Source: Pseudodesulfovibrio sp. zrk46 (GTDB taxonomy: Bacteria > Desulfobacterota > Desulfovibrionia > Desulfovibrionales > Desulfovibrionaceae). Taken from it: 64,000 nucleotides of DNA. The stretch is taken from the NCBI RefSeq assembly GCF_012516435.1, contig NZ_CP051216.1:2975669-3039668 (forward strand), in the 5' to 3' direction. A model generated the notes under the pieces. The model was not told the origin of the DNA. It did not search any database and saw only the letters and a list, made by a program, of their open reading frames with translations. A program made the translations under genes and the position numbers. Below are positions 16,675-26,641 of the stretch, in pieces (the stretch's first letter is position 1; each line of letters opens with the position of its first letter).

Positions 16675-19607
16675 TAGTCGATCGTTCTGGCGACTTCCTT
16701 GGTTTCGAATGCTTCGATGGCATCGCCGACCTTGATGTCGTTGAACTTCTCGAGTCCGATACCGCATTCGAAGCCCTTGGCTACTTCCTTAACGTCGTCC
16801 TTCATGCGGCGCAGGGAGGAGACGGAACCGGTGTAAATAACAACACCGTCGCGGAGCAGGCGAACCTGACAGTTGCGTGTGATTTTGCCATCGGGGACGA
16901 AGCAACCTGCAATGATGCCGACCTTGGGTACGGAGAAGGTCTCACGTACTTCGGCTTGGCCGAGGTAGACTTCTTCGATGTCCGGAGCAAGCATGCCAGA
17001 CATTGCGTCCTTAACTTCCTGCACCAGCTTGTAGATGATGTCGTAGAAGCGGACTTCAACGCCTTCGTGCTCAGCGGTCTCCTTGACCTTCAGGTTCGGA
17101 CGCACGTTGAAGCCGATGATAATGGCGTCTGATGCGCTGGCCAGCAAGATGTCGGATTCAGTAATTGCACCGGCGCCGCCGTGAACAACGTTGATCTTGA
17201 CTTCGTTGGTAGAGAGCTTGTGAAGAGCTTCTGTGACAGCTTCCAGGGAGCCCTGTACGTCTGCTTTGAGCACGAGGTTGAGATCCTGAGCCTTGTCATC
17301 GGGCTTGGAGGCCAGGAAGGACTCCAGGGTGACCTTGGACTTGGCGGAGAGGATTTTCTCACGCTGCTTCATGGCACGAGACTGGGCGATACGGCGAGCC
17401 ATCTTTTCCTCACCGACAACGAACAGTTCATCACCGGCTTCAGGCAGGCCGTCAAAGCCTTGAATTTCAACAGGCATGGCCGGACCAGCGGTCTTAAGCT
17501 TCTTGCCCTGATCGTTGAACATGGCACGAACTCTACCGTAGTGCACACCACAGACGAAGGAGTCGCCTTGGTTGATGGTGCCCTCGGAGATGAGCATGGT
17601 CCCCACAGGACCACGGCCTTTGTCCAAGCGAGCTTCGACGATATGGCCGCTAGCGTGCTTGTCCGGGTTGGCCTTGAGTTCCAGAACTTCCGCCTGGAGC
17701 AGAACCATTTCGAGCAGTTCGTCGAGACCGGTCTTCTGTTTAGCGGATACGTGGGCGAAGATAGTGTCGCCGCCCCAATCTTCAGGGACGAGTTCCAGTT
17801 CGGCCAGCTCTCGCTTGACGTTATCGGGGTTAGCGCCTTCTTTATCCATTTTGTTGACCGCGACCACAATGGGAACACCTGCAGCCTTGGAGTGGCTGAT
17901 AGCTTCACGGGTCTGGTCCATAACACCATCATCGGCAGCAACAACCAGGATGACGATATCGGTCACCTGTGCACCGCGCATGCGCATGGTGGTAAAAGCT
18001 TCGTGACCAGGGGTGTCCAGGAACACGATTTCGCCGCGAGCGGTCTGCACGTGGTATGCACCAATGTGCTGGGTGATGCCGCCAGCCTCGCCGTCAGTGA
18101 CGTTTGAGAGACGGATAGCATCCAACAGGGAGGTCTTACCGTGGTCAACGTGACCCATGATGGTGACGACCGGCGGACGGGGCTTGAGATCTTCATCTTT
18201 GTCTGCCTGCGTGGGAGCGAGGAATTCCTGCTCATCGAAGGAGACGTTTTCGACTTCGTAACCGAACTCGCTAGCGAGCAGAGAGGCTGTGTCGAGGTCG
18301 AGGGACTGGTTGATGGTGGCCATAACGCCCATGGCGAACAGAGCCTTGATCAGGTCCTGAGCTTTGGTACCCATCTGGTGAGCCATGTCAGAGAGGCGAA
18401 TGGCCTCGTCGAACTTAATCTTGCGCTTTGCCTGCTTCATGGGTGCAGCCTGAGGCTGCTGAGAATGCTGCTGGCCGCCTTTGCGTCCCTTCCTCTTGCG
18501 GCCTTTTTTGCCGCCAAAGGCTTCATCAAACTGGTTCTTATCGTTGCGGTTGCCGAATTCGACTACGCGACGATCTTTTTTGCCTTTCTTCTTCTTGCTG
18601 CGACCATCAGGCATGGGCGGCTGAGTTGCAGGCATACCAGGACGGCCTCCGCCTGCAGGACGACCTCCACCAGGACGACCGCCACCAGGACGACCATCGC
18701 CGGGACGACCTCCGCCGGGACGACCTCCGCCGGGACGACCTCCGCCTGGGCGACCGTCGCCGGGGCGACCGTTGCGACGAGCAGGCTGAGACATGGCTTT
18801 GGCTTCTTCACGAGCTTTCACCTCAGCCGGATCAGGCATAGAAATAATGCGAACCTTAGGAGCTTCAGGCTCCTTTTTCTTTTTCTTTTTCTTTTTCTTG
18901 TCGTCAGCTTCAGCCTTGGGCTCTTCCTTGGCTACGGGCTTCTTCGCCTCTGCCTTCTTTTCGGAAGCAGGCTTGTCCTTTTGAGGTTTGGCTTTGGCTT
19001 CAGCCTTTGCCTCTTCCTTCTTCTCGACGGGCTTTGCTTCTACAGGAGCTTCGGCTTTTTCAGGCGCGGGTTCGGGGGCGGCCTCATCTGCCACAGCTTC
19101 CACTACCGGGGCCACTTCGACCTCGGGCTCGGGCTTTTCTTCGACGACAGGCTTGATGATCTTAATCTTGGGCGCAGCCGGTTTGGCCGCTTTTTTAGCT
19201 GGCTTCTTTTCAGCTTTCTCCGCTTCAGCTACGGGGGCAGCTGCCTCAGCGGGAGCTTCCACAGGCATTTCTTCCACTTTCGGGGCGGGAGCTTCCTGCA
19301 CTGGTTCAGCCTCGACTTCGGACGGAGCCTCGGCCGTTTCTTCTGCTGCAACCGGGGCTTCTGCCTCGGCCTGCGCTGGTTTCTTGCGCCTGCGTCGTAC
19401 AACGACACCGGTGCTAGTCACTCGGCGGACTTCTTTCTTTCCGCCAGTAGTCTTCATCTCCGCCTTAAGGCGGTCCACATCCTCGGCTTCAAGAACGGTT
19501 TTCTGGCTTTTGGCCTGAATCCCGATTTCACGAAGCTGTTGAATAATTTCCTTGTTGCTGATTCCAAGCTCAGCAGCCAAGTCTTCTACCCGAACCTTTG
19601 CGGTCAT
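16674..19607 (-). CDS. infB: Translation initiation factor IF-2
   Basis: This 977-residue IF-2 brings initiator tRNA to the ribosome. Residues 1-52 are an IF2 N-terminal domain. About 75-260 is an Ala/Glu/Lys/Pro-rich linker containing a run of lysines near 237-245, and 279-322 is a Gly-Arg-Pro repeat tract. About 395-460 is the second IF2_N domain. The GTPase starts with GHVDHGKT at 485-492, with DTPGHEAF and NKMDKEGA following, and then domains II-IV. The start overlaps the ylxR stop (ATGA). The long linker is typical of delta-proteobacterial IF-2. Confidence 0.97.
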   Translation of the reverse strand: MTAKVRVEDLAAELGISNKEIIQQLREIGIQAKSQKTVLEAEDVDRLKAEMKTTGGKKEVRRVTSTGVVVRRRRKKPAQAEAEAPVAAEETAEAPSEVEAEPVQEAPAPKVEEMPVEAPAEAAAPVAEAEKAEKKPAKKAAKPAAPKIKIIKPVVEEKPEPEVEVAPVVEAVADEAAPEPAPEKAEAPVEAKPVEKKEEAKAEAKAKPQKDKPASEKKAEAKKPVAKEEPKAEADDKKKKKKKKKEPEAPKVRIISMPDPAEVKAREEAKAMSQPARRNGRPGDGRPGGGRPGGGRPGGGRPGDGRPGGGRPGGGRPAGGGRPGMPATQPPMPDGRSKKKKGKKDRRVVEFGNRNDKNQFDEAFGGKKGRKRKGRKGGQQHSQQPQAAPMKQAKRKIKFDEAIRLSDMAHQMGTKAQDLIKALFAMGVMATINQSLDLDTASLLASEFGYEVENVSFDEQEFLAPTQADKDEDLKPRPPVVTIMGHVDHGKTSLLDAIRLSNVTDGEAGGITQHIGAYHVQTARGEIVFLDTPGHEAFTTMRMRGAQVTDIVILVVAADDGVMDQTREAISHSKAAGVPIVVAVNKMDKEGANPDNVKRELAELELVPEDWGGDTIFAHVSAKQKTGLDELLEMVLLQAEVLELKANPDKHASGHIVEARLDKGRGPVGTMLISEGTINQGDSFVCGVHYGRVRAMFNDQGKKLKTAGPAMPVEIQGFDGLPEAGDELFVVGEEKMARRIAQSRAMKQREKILSAKSKVTLESFLASKPDDKAQDLNLVLKADVQGSLEAVTEALHKLSTNEVKINVVHGGAGAITESDILLASASDAIIIGFNVRPNLKVKETAEHEGVEVRFYDIIYKLVQEVKDAMSGMLAPDIEEVYLGQAEVRETFSVPKVGIIAGCFVPDGKITRNCQVRLLRDGVVIYTGSVSSLRRMKDDVKEVAKGFECGIGLEKFNDIKVGDAIEAFETKEVARTID
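18642..18773 (-). repeat. 15-bp tandem repeats encoding GRPGG in infB
   Basis: About nine near-identical 15-base units encode R-P-G-G/D-G repeats at IF-2 residues 279-322. The bases at unit junctions vary slightly, so copy number may vary between strains. Confidence 0.85.
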
Positions 19608-19843
19608 TTAAAAACCCCCTTGCGTTTCTTTATCAGACCCTTGATCATTTTCGGGAATATCTCCCGGCAACGGGTCTGGACGCATACGTAAAAACCTCTA
19701 CCCGGCATATTCATTTCCGGGTCGTGAACCGGACCGTCCGTTTCCAGTTCCTTCAATGTATCCGGACACACGTACCGTGAGAGCTCCCTTTTAGGGTGCC
19801 TTTCACGGCAGACGACGCACATGCGAACAGGTTCATTTTTCAT
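19604..19843 (-). CDS. ylxR: YlxR/RnpM family RNA-binding protein
   Basis: This 79-residue DUF448 protein has the family motifs [19 protein letters not shown] and [16 protein letters not shown], with basic residues near the C-terminus. Family members bind RNA; the Bacillus protein has been tied to RNase P regulation. It sits between nusA and infB as usual and overlaps infB by four bases. Confidence 0.93.
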   Translation of the reverse strand: MKNEPVRMCVVCRERHPKRELSRYVCPDTLKELETDGPVHDPEMNMPGRGFYVCVQTRCREIFPKMIKGLIKKRKGVFK

Positions 19844-19878
19844 AACCGTATCGCCCGTGGGCGCCGTCCTACCGGCGT

Positions 19879-21246
19879 CTATTCTTCCTCCTCGCCATCG
19901 GCGGGAGTTTCGGATTCTTCTTTAGTTGCTTCAGTGGTTTCTTCAACCACTTCTTCTTCGACCACCGGAGTTTCGATGGCCTCTTCGGTCTCCTCAACAG
20001 ATTCTTCCACAGTAGCGTCACCGGGAATCAGCATGTTGATGGCGACACGCATGTCGGCGATTTTGGACTCGGTCAGGCCGTCAACAGCGAGGAGTTCCTC
20101 GTCGGTGGCCTCGGTGATGGATTCGATAGTGTTGAATCCGGCAGCGAAGAACTTGTCCATGGCGACTTCTGCCACGCTGGCGATCTGATCCATGCCCTGA
20201 CGGTCGGCGTTAAGTTCGCCGTAACGGGACTGGGTGAAAATGTCGATCTTCCAACCAAGCAGTTTGGCAGCCAGCTTGACGTTCTGACCTTTGCGGCCGA
20301 TGGCCAGGGTCAGCTGATCGTCAGGACATACTACTTCCAGTGCTTCCTCTTCCTCATCGACGGTGATGCGAGAGATCACAGCAGGGGAGAGGGCGTGCTG
20401 GGCGTACATAGCGATGTCCGGGCTCCAAACCACGATGTCAATGCGCTCGCCCTTGAGTTCCTGCACCACGTTTTGGATGCGGGAACCGCGGATGCCGACA
20501 CATGCGCCGACGGGGTCCACGTCGCGATCGCGGGACATTACAGCGACTTTGGCACGGAGTCCTGCGTCGCGGGCAACGCCCATGATCTTGACGGTTCCGT
20601 CGGCCACTTCGGGCACTTCGCGCTTGAACAGCTCCACCATGTAATCAGGGTGAGAGCGGGAAACCACGACCTGCGGCCCACGCGATTCTTTAAGAACATC
20701 GACGATGTAAGCCTGGACGCGGTCGCCACGCTTGTAACGTTCTCTGGGAATCTGCTCGTCTTTTGGCAGGAGGGCCTCGGTACGTCCGAGGTTGATGATC
20801 CAGCCGGTGCGGTCACGGCGCTGAATGATACCACTGGAGATTTCGCCCACGCGGTCCTTGTACTCCTCGTAGATGATTTCCTGCTCTGCATCACGCATGC
20901 GCTGAATGATCACCTGCTTGGCAGACTGGGCGGCAATACGACCAAGGTCTTCGACCTTGACCGGGAAGCCCATCTCGTCGTCAATGCGGGCATTGGGATC
21001 GTGTTCCTGGGCGTCTTCCAGGGAAATTTCGCTGATGGGATCGTGTACGTCTTCCACGACAACCTTGAACTCGAATACTTCGATTTCGCCGTTATCTTCG
21101 TTGAAGGCGACTTCGATGTCCATGGTTTCACCGTACTTGCGAGCGACTGCGGAACGTACGGCTTCTTCCAAGGTATCGATAAGCAGGTCGCGGTCGATGC
21201 CCCTATCTTTGCTAATCTGGTCGATGGCTTTTTTCAGCTCCGACAT
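19879..21246 (-). CDS. nusA: Transcription termination/antitermination factor NusA
   Basis: This 455-residue NusA has an N-terminal RNA polymerase-binding domain (1-125), an S1 domain (about 135-200), two KH domains (KH1 around VGACVGIRGSRIQNVVQEL, KH2 around QLTLAIGRKGQNVKLAAKLL), one helix-hairpin-helix-like repeat (LLAVDGLTESKIADMRVA) and a very acidic tail from about 415. It modulates pausing, termination and rRNA antitermination. It follows rimP by 86 bases and heads the ylxR-infB series. Confidence 0.97.
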   Translation of the reverse strand: MSELKKAIDQISKDRGIDRDLLIDTLEEAVRSAVARKYGETMDIEVAFNEDNGEIEVFEFKVVVEDVHDPISEISLEDAQEHDPNARIDDEMGFPVKVEDLGRIAAQSAKQVIIQRMRDAEQEIIYEEYKDRVGEISSGIIQRRDRTGWIINLGRTEALLPKDEQIPRERYKRGDRVQAYIVDVLKESRGPQVVVSRSHPDYMVELFKREVPEVADGTVKIMGVARDAGLRAKVAVMSRDRDVDPVGACVGIRGSRIQNVVQELKGERIDIVVWSPDIAMYAQHALSPAVISRITVDEEEEALEVVCPDDQLTLAIGRKGQNVKLAAKLLGWKIDIFTQSRYGELNADRQGMDQIASVAEVAMDKFFAAGFNTIESITEATDEELLAVDGLTESKIADMRVAINMLIPGDATVEESVEETEEAIETPVVEEEVVEETTEATKEESETPADGEEEE

Positions 21247-21332
21247 GATCTAACCTCCGCTCCCCCTAGTTTCGCGGCTTGGCACCGCCAGCGGGGGAGT
21301 GCTGTTAACTAATGTGCTACCACGCGATAAAA

Positions 21333-21791
21333 CTAAAATTCGTATACTAACCGAACATCTCTGAGGTCGGTCCAGTAAAGGGTCTCGTCTTCACCGTCGA
21401 TTTCAAGAGTAAAGCTGTCATTGTCTATGCCCTTGAGTTCTCCGGTGAATTTGCGGCGTCCTTCCACTGCTTCGTATGCATGGGCAGTAATCTTCTTACC
21501 CACGTAGCTTTCCATCTGTTCGACGGAGAAGAAGCGACGGTCTAAACCGGGAGATGATACCTCAAGAGTAAAGGCACTCGGGATGATATCTTCTACTTCC
21601 AGCATCAGACCGACCTGGCGACTTACCTTGGCGCATTTGTCAATGGTGGCGCCACCTTCACCCTCAATATATATCCTTACTATGCGCTTGTTGCCCTTGG
21701 TGGGCGCGGTCAGCCCCCACAGGGTGCAGCCGAGTCCTTCCACTTCAGGGCGGATGAGTTCGGTCAATTTCTCTTCAAATGTCTGGCGCAT
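21333..21791 (-). CDS. rimP: Ribosome maturation factor RimP
   Basis: This 152-residue RimP is needed for 30S maturation. It has the N-terminal domain (LIRPEVEGLGCTLWGLTAP), the IYIEGEGGATIDKCAKVSRQ segment, PSAFTLEVSSPGLDRRF, and the C-terminal SH3-like barrel ending VRLVYEF. GGAG lies eight bases before the ATG. It is the first protein gene of the rimP-nusA-infB operon and lies downstream of tRNA-Gly and its terminator. Confidence 0.95.
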   Translation of the reverse strand: MRQTFEEKLTELIRPEVEGLGCTLWGLTAPTKGNKRIVRIYIEGEGGATIDKCAKVSRQVGLMLEVEDIIPSAFTLEVSSPGLDRRFFSVEQMESYVGKKITAHAYEAVEGRRKFTGELKGIDNDSFTLEIDGEDETLYWTDLRDVRLVYEF

Positions 21792-21803
21792 GTTTTAATC
21801 TCC

Positions 21804-21835
21804 AAAAAATAAAAAAGGCGAGCCCGAGCTCACCT
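21804..21835 (-). terminator. Terminator after tRNA-Gly
   Basis: On the minus strand GGTGAGC pairs with GCTCGCC (one mismatch), followed by TTTTTTATTTTTT. It separates the tRNA transcript from rimP, at least in part. Confidence 0.85.
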
Positions 21836-21880
21836 ACGCGAACCCCGCAAAGCCGAATAAATCCGGCCCGCGAAAGGCCT

Positions 21881-21956
21881 TGGAGCGGGTGACGGGGGTC
21901 GAACCCGCTACTTTCAGCTTGGGAAGCTGACACTCTACCAATTGAGTTACACCCGC
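21881..21956 (-). tRNA. tRNA-Gly (anticodon CCC)
   Basis: The minus strand folds as a complete cloverleaf. The acceptor GCGGGTG pairs with CACCCGC, the D-stem is ACTC/GAGT, and the anticodon stem TCAGC/GCTGA has loop TTCCCAA, giving CCC. The T-arm is GCGGG-TTCGACC-CCCGT. The terminal CCA is encoded. Confidence 0.97.
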
Positions 21957-21971
21957 TTGGAAACGAGCCTA

Positions 21972-21998
21972 TTTATACACATTAGAATGGAATGTCAA
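21972..21998 (-). promoter_or_regulatory. Sigma-70-type promoter of tRNA-Gly
   Basis: On the minus strand TTGACA (21998-21993) and TATAAA (21977-21972) are separated by 15 bases and sit just upstream of the tRNA. The spacing is short but both hexamers are strong. Confidence 0.6.
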
Positions 21999-22059
21999 CA
22001 AGTGAGCGGGTGCTTTGGATTTATGATTCATGTTGTGCCGTAGGTCCATCCTAGCAAGT

Positions 22060-22075
22060 TGGCATGCATGGTGCA
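22060..22075 (+). promoter_or_regulatory. Sigma-54 promoter of the flagellar flgF operon
   Basis: TGGCATGCATGGTGCA fits the -24/-12 consensus (TGGCAYR-N4-YTGCA) with the required 10-base spacing between GG and GC. The predicted start, near 22086, leaves a short leader with the AGGAGG of flgF at 22092-22097. Confidence 0.7.
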
Positions 22076-22105
22076 ACAAGCCTTGGCGAACAGGAGGTCC
22101 GCACT

Positions 22106-22882
22106 ATGCGAGATAGCAGTTTAAGCGCGTTATTCGGTGCTTTATCCAATGAAATGAAGATGGCAAGCATCGCCAATAATTTGGCGAATGTTAATACGAC
22201 GTCATTTAAAAAGGATACTTTGGCGTTCCATGACGTCTTTACACGCTTCGCACATGATAATGTTGTGACGACGAAAACATACCTTCGTGACAAGGATATG
22301 TTCCCAGATCCCAACATTATGGCGAAACCGCGCCTTTCCGAGCAGGCGGTGGACTTCACGCAAGGCGGGCTTCAGAAAACGGGCAACCAGATGGACTTTG
22401 CCTTGAATGGTGAAGGTCTTTTTACGGTTCAAGCCCCTGAAGGCACGCTATATACGCGCGCCGGGAATTTCGTGGTTGATGTCAACGGCACTCTTGTAAC
22501 CCAGCAGGGTCATCCTGTCCTTGTTGATGGCGGTCCTTTGACGGTTCCTGCCGGGGCCCGCTTGGAAGTGGGGCCTGGAGGTAATGTGTCGGTCAATGGA
22601 GCAGCTGTTGGTAATTTCGATTTGGTAACTTTTGAAGAGCTTGGTCGCTTGGAACGCTTGGGCGGTACGCTTTACGCCGCTCCTGAGGGAGCCGCCGCGC
22701 AGCCAGCTCAGGACCTGACAGTCACTCAGGGATTCTTGGAAAAAAGTAATGTTGAGGTCGTCACCGAGATGGTGTCCATGATTGAAACTCAACGTTCTTT
22801 CACCATGTATTCCAAGATGCTTCAGGGAACTGACCAGCTCGATAGAAATATGATCATGAGATTGGCAAGACCTAACGGATAA
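22106..22882 (+). CDS. flgF: Flagellar basal-body rod protein FlgF
   Basis: From the ATG at 22106 (CAGGAGG ribosome site) this is a 258-residue proximal-rod protein. The N-terminal rod signature is MASIANNLANVNTTSFKKD. The middle FlgE/F/G-type domain contains NQMDFALNGEGLFTVQAPEG and YTRAGNFVVDVNGTLV. The C-terminal export/assembly motif is TQGFLEKSNVEVVTEMVSMI. It is the first gene of a rod/ring/junction operon and follows a sigma-54 promoter. A longer frame from 22064 would overlap that promoter. Confidence 0.93.
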   Translation: MRDSSLSALFGALSNEMKMASIANNLANVNTTSFKKDTLAFHDVFTRFAHDNVVTTKTYLRDKDMFPDPNIMAKPRLSEQAVDFTQGGLQKTGNQMDFALNGEGLFTVQAPEGTLYTRAGNFVVDVNGTLVTQQGHPVLVDGGPLTVPAGARLEVGPGGNVSVNGAAVGNFDLVTFEELGRLERLGGTLYAAPEGAAAQPAQDLTVTQGFLEKSNVEVVTEMVSMIETQRSFTMYSKMLQGTDQLDRNMIMRLARPNG

Positions 22883-22899
22883 TCCGGAGGATAATTATT

Positions 22900-23682
22900 A
22901 TGATGCGCTCACTTTGGACTGCCGCGACCGGTATGGTTGCCATGCAGACCCACATTGACACTTTGTCAAACAACCTGGCCAACGTGAACACCACGGCTTT
23001 CAAAAAAAGCCGAGCTGAATTCGAAGACCTGATGTACCAGACATTGCAGATTGCAGGTGCAGAAAACCAAGCAGGGAACCGCCTCCCAGTCGGCATGCAG
23101 GTCGGTATGGGTGTGCGTCCCACTTCCGTGCACAAGTTCTTCACCCAAGGTGATTTCCAGAACACTGGAAACTCTCTGGATATGGCCATCGAAGGCGAAG
23201 GTTTCTTCTTGGTCGATAGGAATGGCGAGGACGTTTATACGCGTGCAGGTTCATTCAAGCTCGACAATGAAGGTCGTATGGTCACTGCTGATGGCCATAT
23301 TGTGCAGCCTGAGTTCACAGTGCCAGCTGAAACCGTGTCCGTGGTGGTGACTGAAACCGGTAATATCTCCGCTTTGGATAAGGACGGGACTGCCTTGGCT
23401 TCAGCCGATATCCAGCTTTATCGCTTCCAGAATAACGCTGGTCTTACTGCTGTTGGCAGTAACTTCTATCGTGAAAGCGAGGCTTCTGGTGCCCCTGTAG
23501 CCGGTACTCCTGGTGACGAGAACTACGGTACTATTGCTCAGGGATTTCTCGAAGGTTCAAACGTTGAAATGGTAGATGAAATGGTCGGTCTGATTGTTGG
23601 GCAGCGTGCTTATGAAATCAACTCCAAGGCGATCACCACTTCTGACACCATGTTGCAGACTGCTATCAATATTAAGCGCTAA
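22900..23682 (+). CDS. flgG: Flagellar distal rod protein FlgG
   Basis: This 260-residue distal-rod protein begins MMRSLWTAATGMVAMQTHID, with NLANVNTTAFKKSRAEFEDLMYQT, the FlgG-typical GNRLPVGMQVGMGVRPTSV, NSLDMAIEGEGFF, and the closing AQGFLEGSNVEMVDEMVGLI. It polymerises beyond FlgF to complete the rod through the P and L rings. Its stop overlaps an upstream start option for flgA. Confidence 0.97.
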   Translation: MMRSLWTAATGMVAMQTHIDTLSNNLANVNTTAFKKSRAEFEDLMYQTLQIAGAENQAGNRLPVGMQVGMGVRPTSVHKFFTQGDFQNTGNSLDMAIEGEGFFLVDRNGEDVYTRAGSFKLDNEGRMVTADGHIVQPEFTVPAETVSVVVTETGNISALDKDGTALASADIQLYRFQNNAGLTAVGSNFYRESEASGAPVAGTPGDENYGTIAQGFLEGSNVEMVDEMVGLIVGQRAYEINSKAITTSDTMLQTAINIKR

Positions 23683-23723
23683 TGGGTTGGATTAACAACC
23701 TGTTGCGAGGGAAGGGTGGAGTC

Positions 23724-24725
23724 ATGTCAAGCAGGACATCTAATATTATGGGGACCGTTTTGTGCGTGTTGGCGCTGGCAATGGTTCTTGTCTTGGGTAC
23801 TGCGTCTTTCATTGGCGCAGCGTCTGAGGCCGGGAACAACTGGCGCCTTATGGTTAAGAGCGCAGCCTGCGTGCAGGGACCTTATGTCTTGCTTGGCGAG
23901 ATCGCCGACCCTTTGCCTGGGGTGGATGATAGAACTTGGCAATCACTTGCCAAAATCAAGTTGTGGAAGGCTTCCAAGAAATTAGGGCGCCCTGTCACAG
24001 CAGATCAGGAAAACCTTAGGAAAATATTCAAATATTACATGGGGGGGATGGCCAATAATCTGGTCTTGCCCAACCAGTTAACAGTTCAGACTGGCGGTGC
24101 GGTTATCACCGCTCAGGAACTCCGAGCACGGGTTGTCGCTTTTTTGACACCCCGCGCCAAGGACTTGGGTGGTGATGTTGAATTTAAGAATCTTAAGCTG
24201 CCCATGCACTTTTTCTTTAAGAACGCCACTGACCAGCTTGTCATCGAATTAGGTGATGATATTCGCGCTGGTCGCAATATTGTCCGCTTAAAGGCTCGTT
24301 CGACAGATGGAAGGGTTCGTTCAACCAAGGCAGGCAGCGTGTTCCTTAATGTGTGGAAGGCAGTACCCGTTGCGAGCAGGCCTCTTAATCGGTTCGAGCG
24401 AGTGACCAATGACAAGGTGACATTCAAACGAGTTAACCTCGCATATAACCCCGAGCTGTGGGACGGCACTGGTGGACCATGGCGCATGGCCCGTACATTG
24501 GGCCGCGGCCAAGCGTTTACTCGTAGTCATGTCGAACGAATCCCACCCATTGAAAAGGGAGAGCGAGTGACTCTGGTCTACAAGAATAAGCGCATTCAGT
24601 TGTCAATCAAGGCCGAGGCTTTGGCTGAAGCTGAAATTGGACAACAGGTGTCGGTTCGTAATTTGCAAAGTCAGAGAACAGTGTTGGCCACCGTAGTGGC
24701 AGACGACACAGTAGTTGTTAAATAG
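23724..24725 (+). CDS. flgA: P-ring assembly chaperone FlgA
   Basis: From the ATG at 23724 (GGTGGAG) this is a 333-residue periplasmic protein with a signal peptide (hydrophobic LCVLALAMVLVLGTASF). The C-terminal part is the SAF/FlgA domain: VPVASRPLNRFERVTNDKV, LGRGQAFTRSHVERIPPIEKG, and QVSVRNLQSQRTVLATVV at the end. FlgA assists FlgI assembly around the rod. An alternative ATG at 23682, fused to the flgG stop, would add 14 residues. Confidence 0.9.
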   Translation: MSSRTSNIMGTVLCVLALAMVLVLGTASFIGAASEAGNNWRLMVKSAACVQGPYVLLGEIADPLPGVDDRTWQSLAKIKLWKASKKLGRPVTADQENLRKIFKYYMGGMANNLVLPNQLTVQTGGAVITAQELRARVVAFLTPRAKDLGGDVEFKNLKLPMHFFFKNATDQLVIELGDDIRAGRNIVRLKARSTDGRVRSTKAGSVFLNVWKAVPVASRPLNRFERVTNDKVTFKRVNLAYNPELWDGTGGPWRMARTLGRGQAFTRSHVERIPPIEKGERVTLVYKNKRIQLSIKAEALAEAEIGQQVSVRNLQSQRTVLATVVADDTVVVK

Positions 24726-24740
24726 TTAAGGAGTTACGTC

Positions 24741-25448
24741 ATGTTACGGCATTTATTGATTGCTTTGTCAGCCATTCTTCTGGGCGTCGTTTCCCTGACA
24801 GGGTGCGCTCCGAAGTATGAGGAGCAGCCCATGCCCATCCTGACGCCACCTGTTTATGAGGAACAGGATCCTGCTGCGAATCCAGGTTCGTTGTATGACA
24901 CTAATCGCTCCGAATTTCTTTATGACGATAATCGCGCCACCCGAGTAGGTGATATCGTCATGGTGAAAGTCTCTGAGACAGCCAATACCAAGCTGAAGTC
25001 TGAGACCACAGCTGACAAGGAAAACACAATCGCCACTTCGGTTACCGCCATGCCTGAGACTGGTCTTGTGGGCAGCATTCCCTTGGCTGGAACGCTGGGG
25101 GCCAAGGCTGGTACCAGTATCGGCGCTTCACAGTCCTCTGAATTTTCCGGCAATGGTGAAACCAAGCAGGAAACCACCTTTGAAGCGACAGTGGCCACTC
25201 GTATCGTGCGTAGATTGCCTGGCAATCTTTTGCAGGTCGAAGGCGCTCGTCGGATTCGCGTAAATCATGAGACTCAGTTCCTGGTGGTTCGTGGCCTGAT
25301 TCGTCAGCGTGACATTTCTTCCGACAACTCTATTCCCTCGACCAAACTGGCGGAAGCTCAGATCGAGATTTATGGCCAGGGAGTTTTGGCAGATAAGCAG
25401 CGTCCCGGTTGGTTGAGCCGGATACTGGATAACATTTTCCCCTTCTAA
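24741..25448 (+). CDS. flgH: Flagellar L-ring lipoprotein FlgH
   Basis: This 235-residue outer-membrane lipoprotein forms the L ring. It has the signal and lipobox LTGC near 19-22. Typical FlgH segments follow: SLYDTNRSEFLYDDNRATRVGDIVMVKV, then FEATVATRIVRRLPGNLLQVEG and FLVVRGLIRQRDISSDNSI, and the C-terminal QIEIYGQGVLADKQRPGW. It lies 15 bases after flgA. Confidence 0.96.
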   Translation: MLRHLLIALSAILLGVVSLTGCAPKYEEQPMPILTPPVYEEQDPAANPGSLYDTNRSEFLYDDNRATRVGDIVMVKVSETANTKLKSETTADKENTIATSVTAMPETGLVGSIPLAGTLGAKAGTSIGASQSSEFSGNGETKQETTFEATVATRIVRRLPGNLLQVEGARRIRVNHETQFLVVRGLIRQRDISSDNSIPSTKLAEAQIEIYGQGVLADKQRPGWLSRILDNIFPF

Positions 25449-25495
25449 GGGCGGCATAACTAATAGGTATTAGAATGGTTGCAGGAGACAAGGTC

Positions 25496-26641
25496 ATGAA
25501 CATGAACCAGCAACGAGAAGCGTTTCACAGGTCTGGAATGACAGCGGCGATTGCGATCGTCATCGTCTTTGCCTTGGCGTTTTCAATCTTTAAGCCCGTT
25601 GATGCTTCGGCAGCACGGCTTAAGGATATCGCCAGTTTTAGTGGTGTTCGTCACAATGAACTGGTTGGGTATGGCCTTGTTGTCGGTCTGGCCGGAACTG
25701 GTGATGGCACTTCTTCGACCTTTACCCTTCGTTCCATGTCCAACATGTTGGAAAAGATGGGGGTAGAGGCGGATCCTGACAACTTGAAGCCTAAAAACGT
25801 GGCCGCGGTAATGGTTACGGCCAAGATGCCTGTATCATCCCGTCCAGGATCCAAGATCGATATCACGGTTTCTTCCTTAGGTGATGCCAAAAGCCTGCTT
25901 GGCGGTATCTTGCTGGTTACGCCTTTGAAAGGTTTGGATGGCCGCGTATATGCCGTAGCACAGGGCTCTCTGACGATTGGTGGTTTTGCTACTTCCGGTG
26001 AGGCTGCATCAGCTCAGAAGAATATTCCGACAGTTGGCCGCATCCCCGGTGGTGCTGTTGTGGAACGTGGTGTTCCCTTCAAGTTTAATAGTCAGCACAA
26101 TATGACCGTAAACCTGTCCGTACGTGATTTTGGTACCACCATGCAGGTCGTTAACAAAATCAATGCATCCATGGGTGGTGATTACGCAACTGCTAAGGAT
26201 ATCTCTACCATTGAGTTAGCTCTTCCTGATCAGTTTCGCGGAAACATGGTCCCGCTGATGGCGTCTCTCGAAAATCTGGATATTTCGCCTGATGGCAAGG
26301 CTCGTGTGATTGTGGATGAAAAGACCGGTACTGTTGTTCTTGGTCAGGACGTCCGGTTGTCCAAGGTGGCAGTTGCACACGGTAACTTGCAGATCGTTAT
26401 CTCTGAGTCTCAAGATGTAAGTCAGCCTGGTCCTTTCTCTGACGGTACCACGGTAGTTACGCCTGAAACCGACTTGGCTATCAACGAACAAAATAAGCCG
26501 CTTATGTTGATGGAAGGTGCGACCCTCCAGGAATTGGTAGATGGTCTCAATGCCATTGGTGCGGCTCCTCGTGATCTCATATCAATCATTCGTGCTCTCA
26601 AGGCTGCAGGTTCCCTGCATGCCGAGGTGGAGGTGATCTAA
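25496..26641 (+). CDS. flgI: Flagellar P-ring protein FlgI
   Basis: From the ATG at 25496 (AGGAG eight bases upstream) this is a 381-residue periplasmic protein. A signal peptide ends near VDASA. Conserved segments are [56 protein letters not shown] and the C-terminal [20 protein letters not shown]. It forms the ring in the peptidoglycan layer. Another ATG lies at 25475. Its stop overlaps flgJ (TAATG). Confidence 0.96.
   Translation: MNMNQQREAFHRSGMTAAIAIVIVFALAFSIFKPVDASAARLKDIASFSGVRHNELVGYGLVVGLAGTGDGTSSTFTLRSMSNMLEKMGVEADPDNLKPKNVAAVMVTAKMPVSSRPGSKIDITVSSLGDAKSLLGGILLVTPLKGLDGRVYAVAQGSLTIGGFATSGEAASAQKNIPTVGRIPGGAVVERGVPFKFNSQHNMTVNLSVRDFGTTMQVVNKINASMGGDYATAKDISTIELALPDQFRGNMVPLMASLENLDISPDGKARVIVDEKTGTVVLGQDVRLSKVAVAHGNLQIVISESQDVSQPGPFSDGTTVVTPETDLAINEQNKPLMLMEGATLQELVDGLNAIGAAPRDLISIIRALKAAGSLHAEVEVI

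Noticed and set aside
18141..19691. Plus-strand open frame opposite infB
   Set aside because: Antisense of the low-complexity linker of IF-2; long only because the linker lacks stops in that frame.
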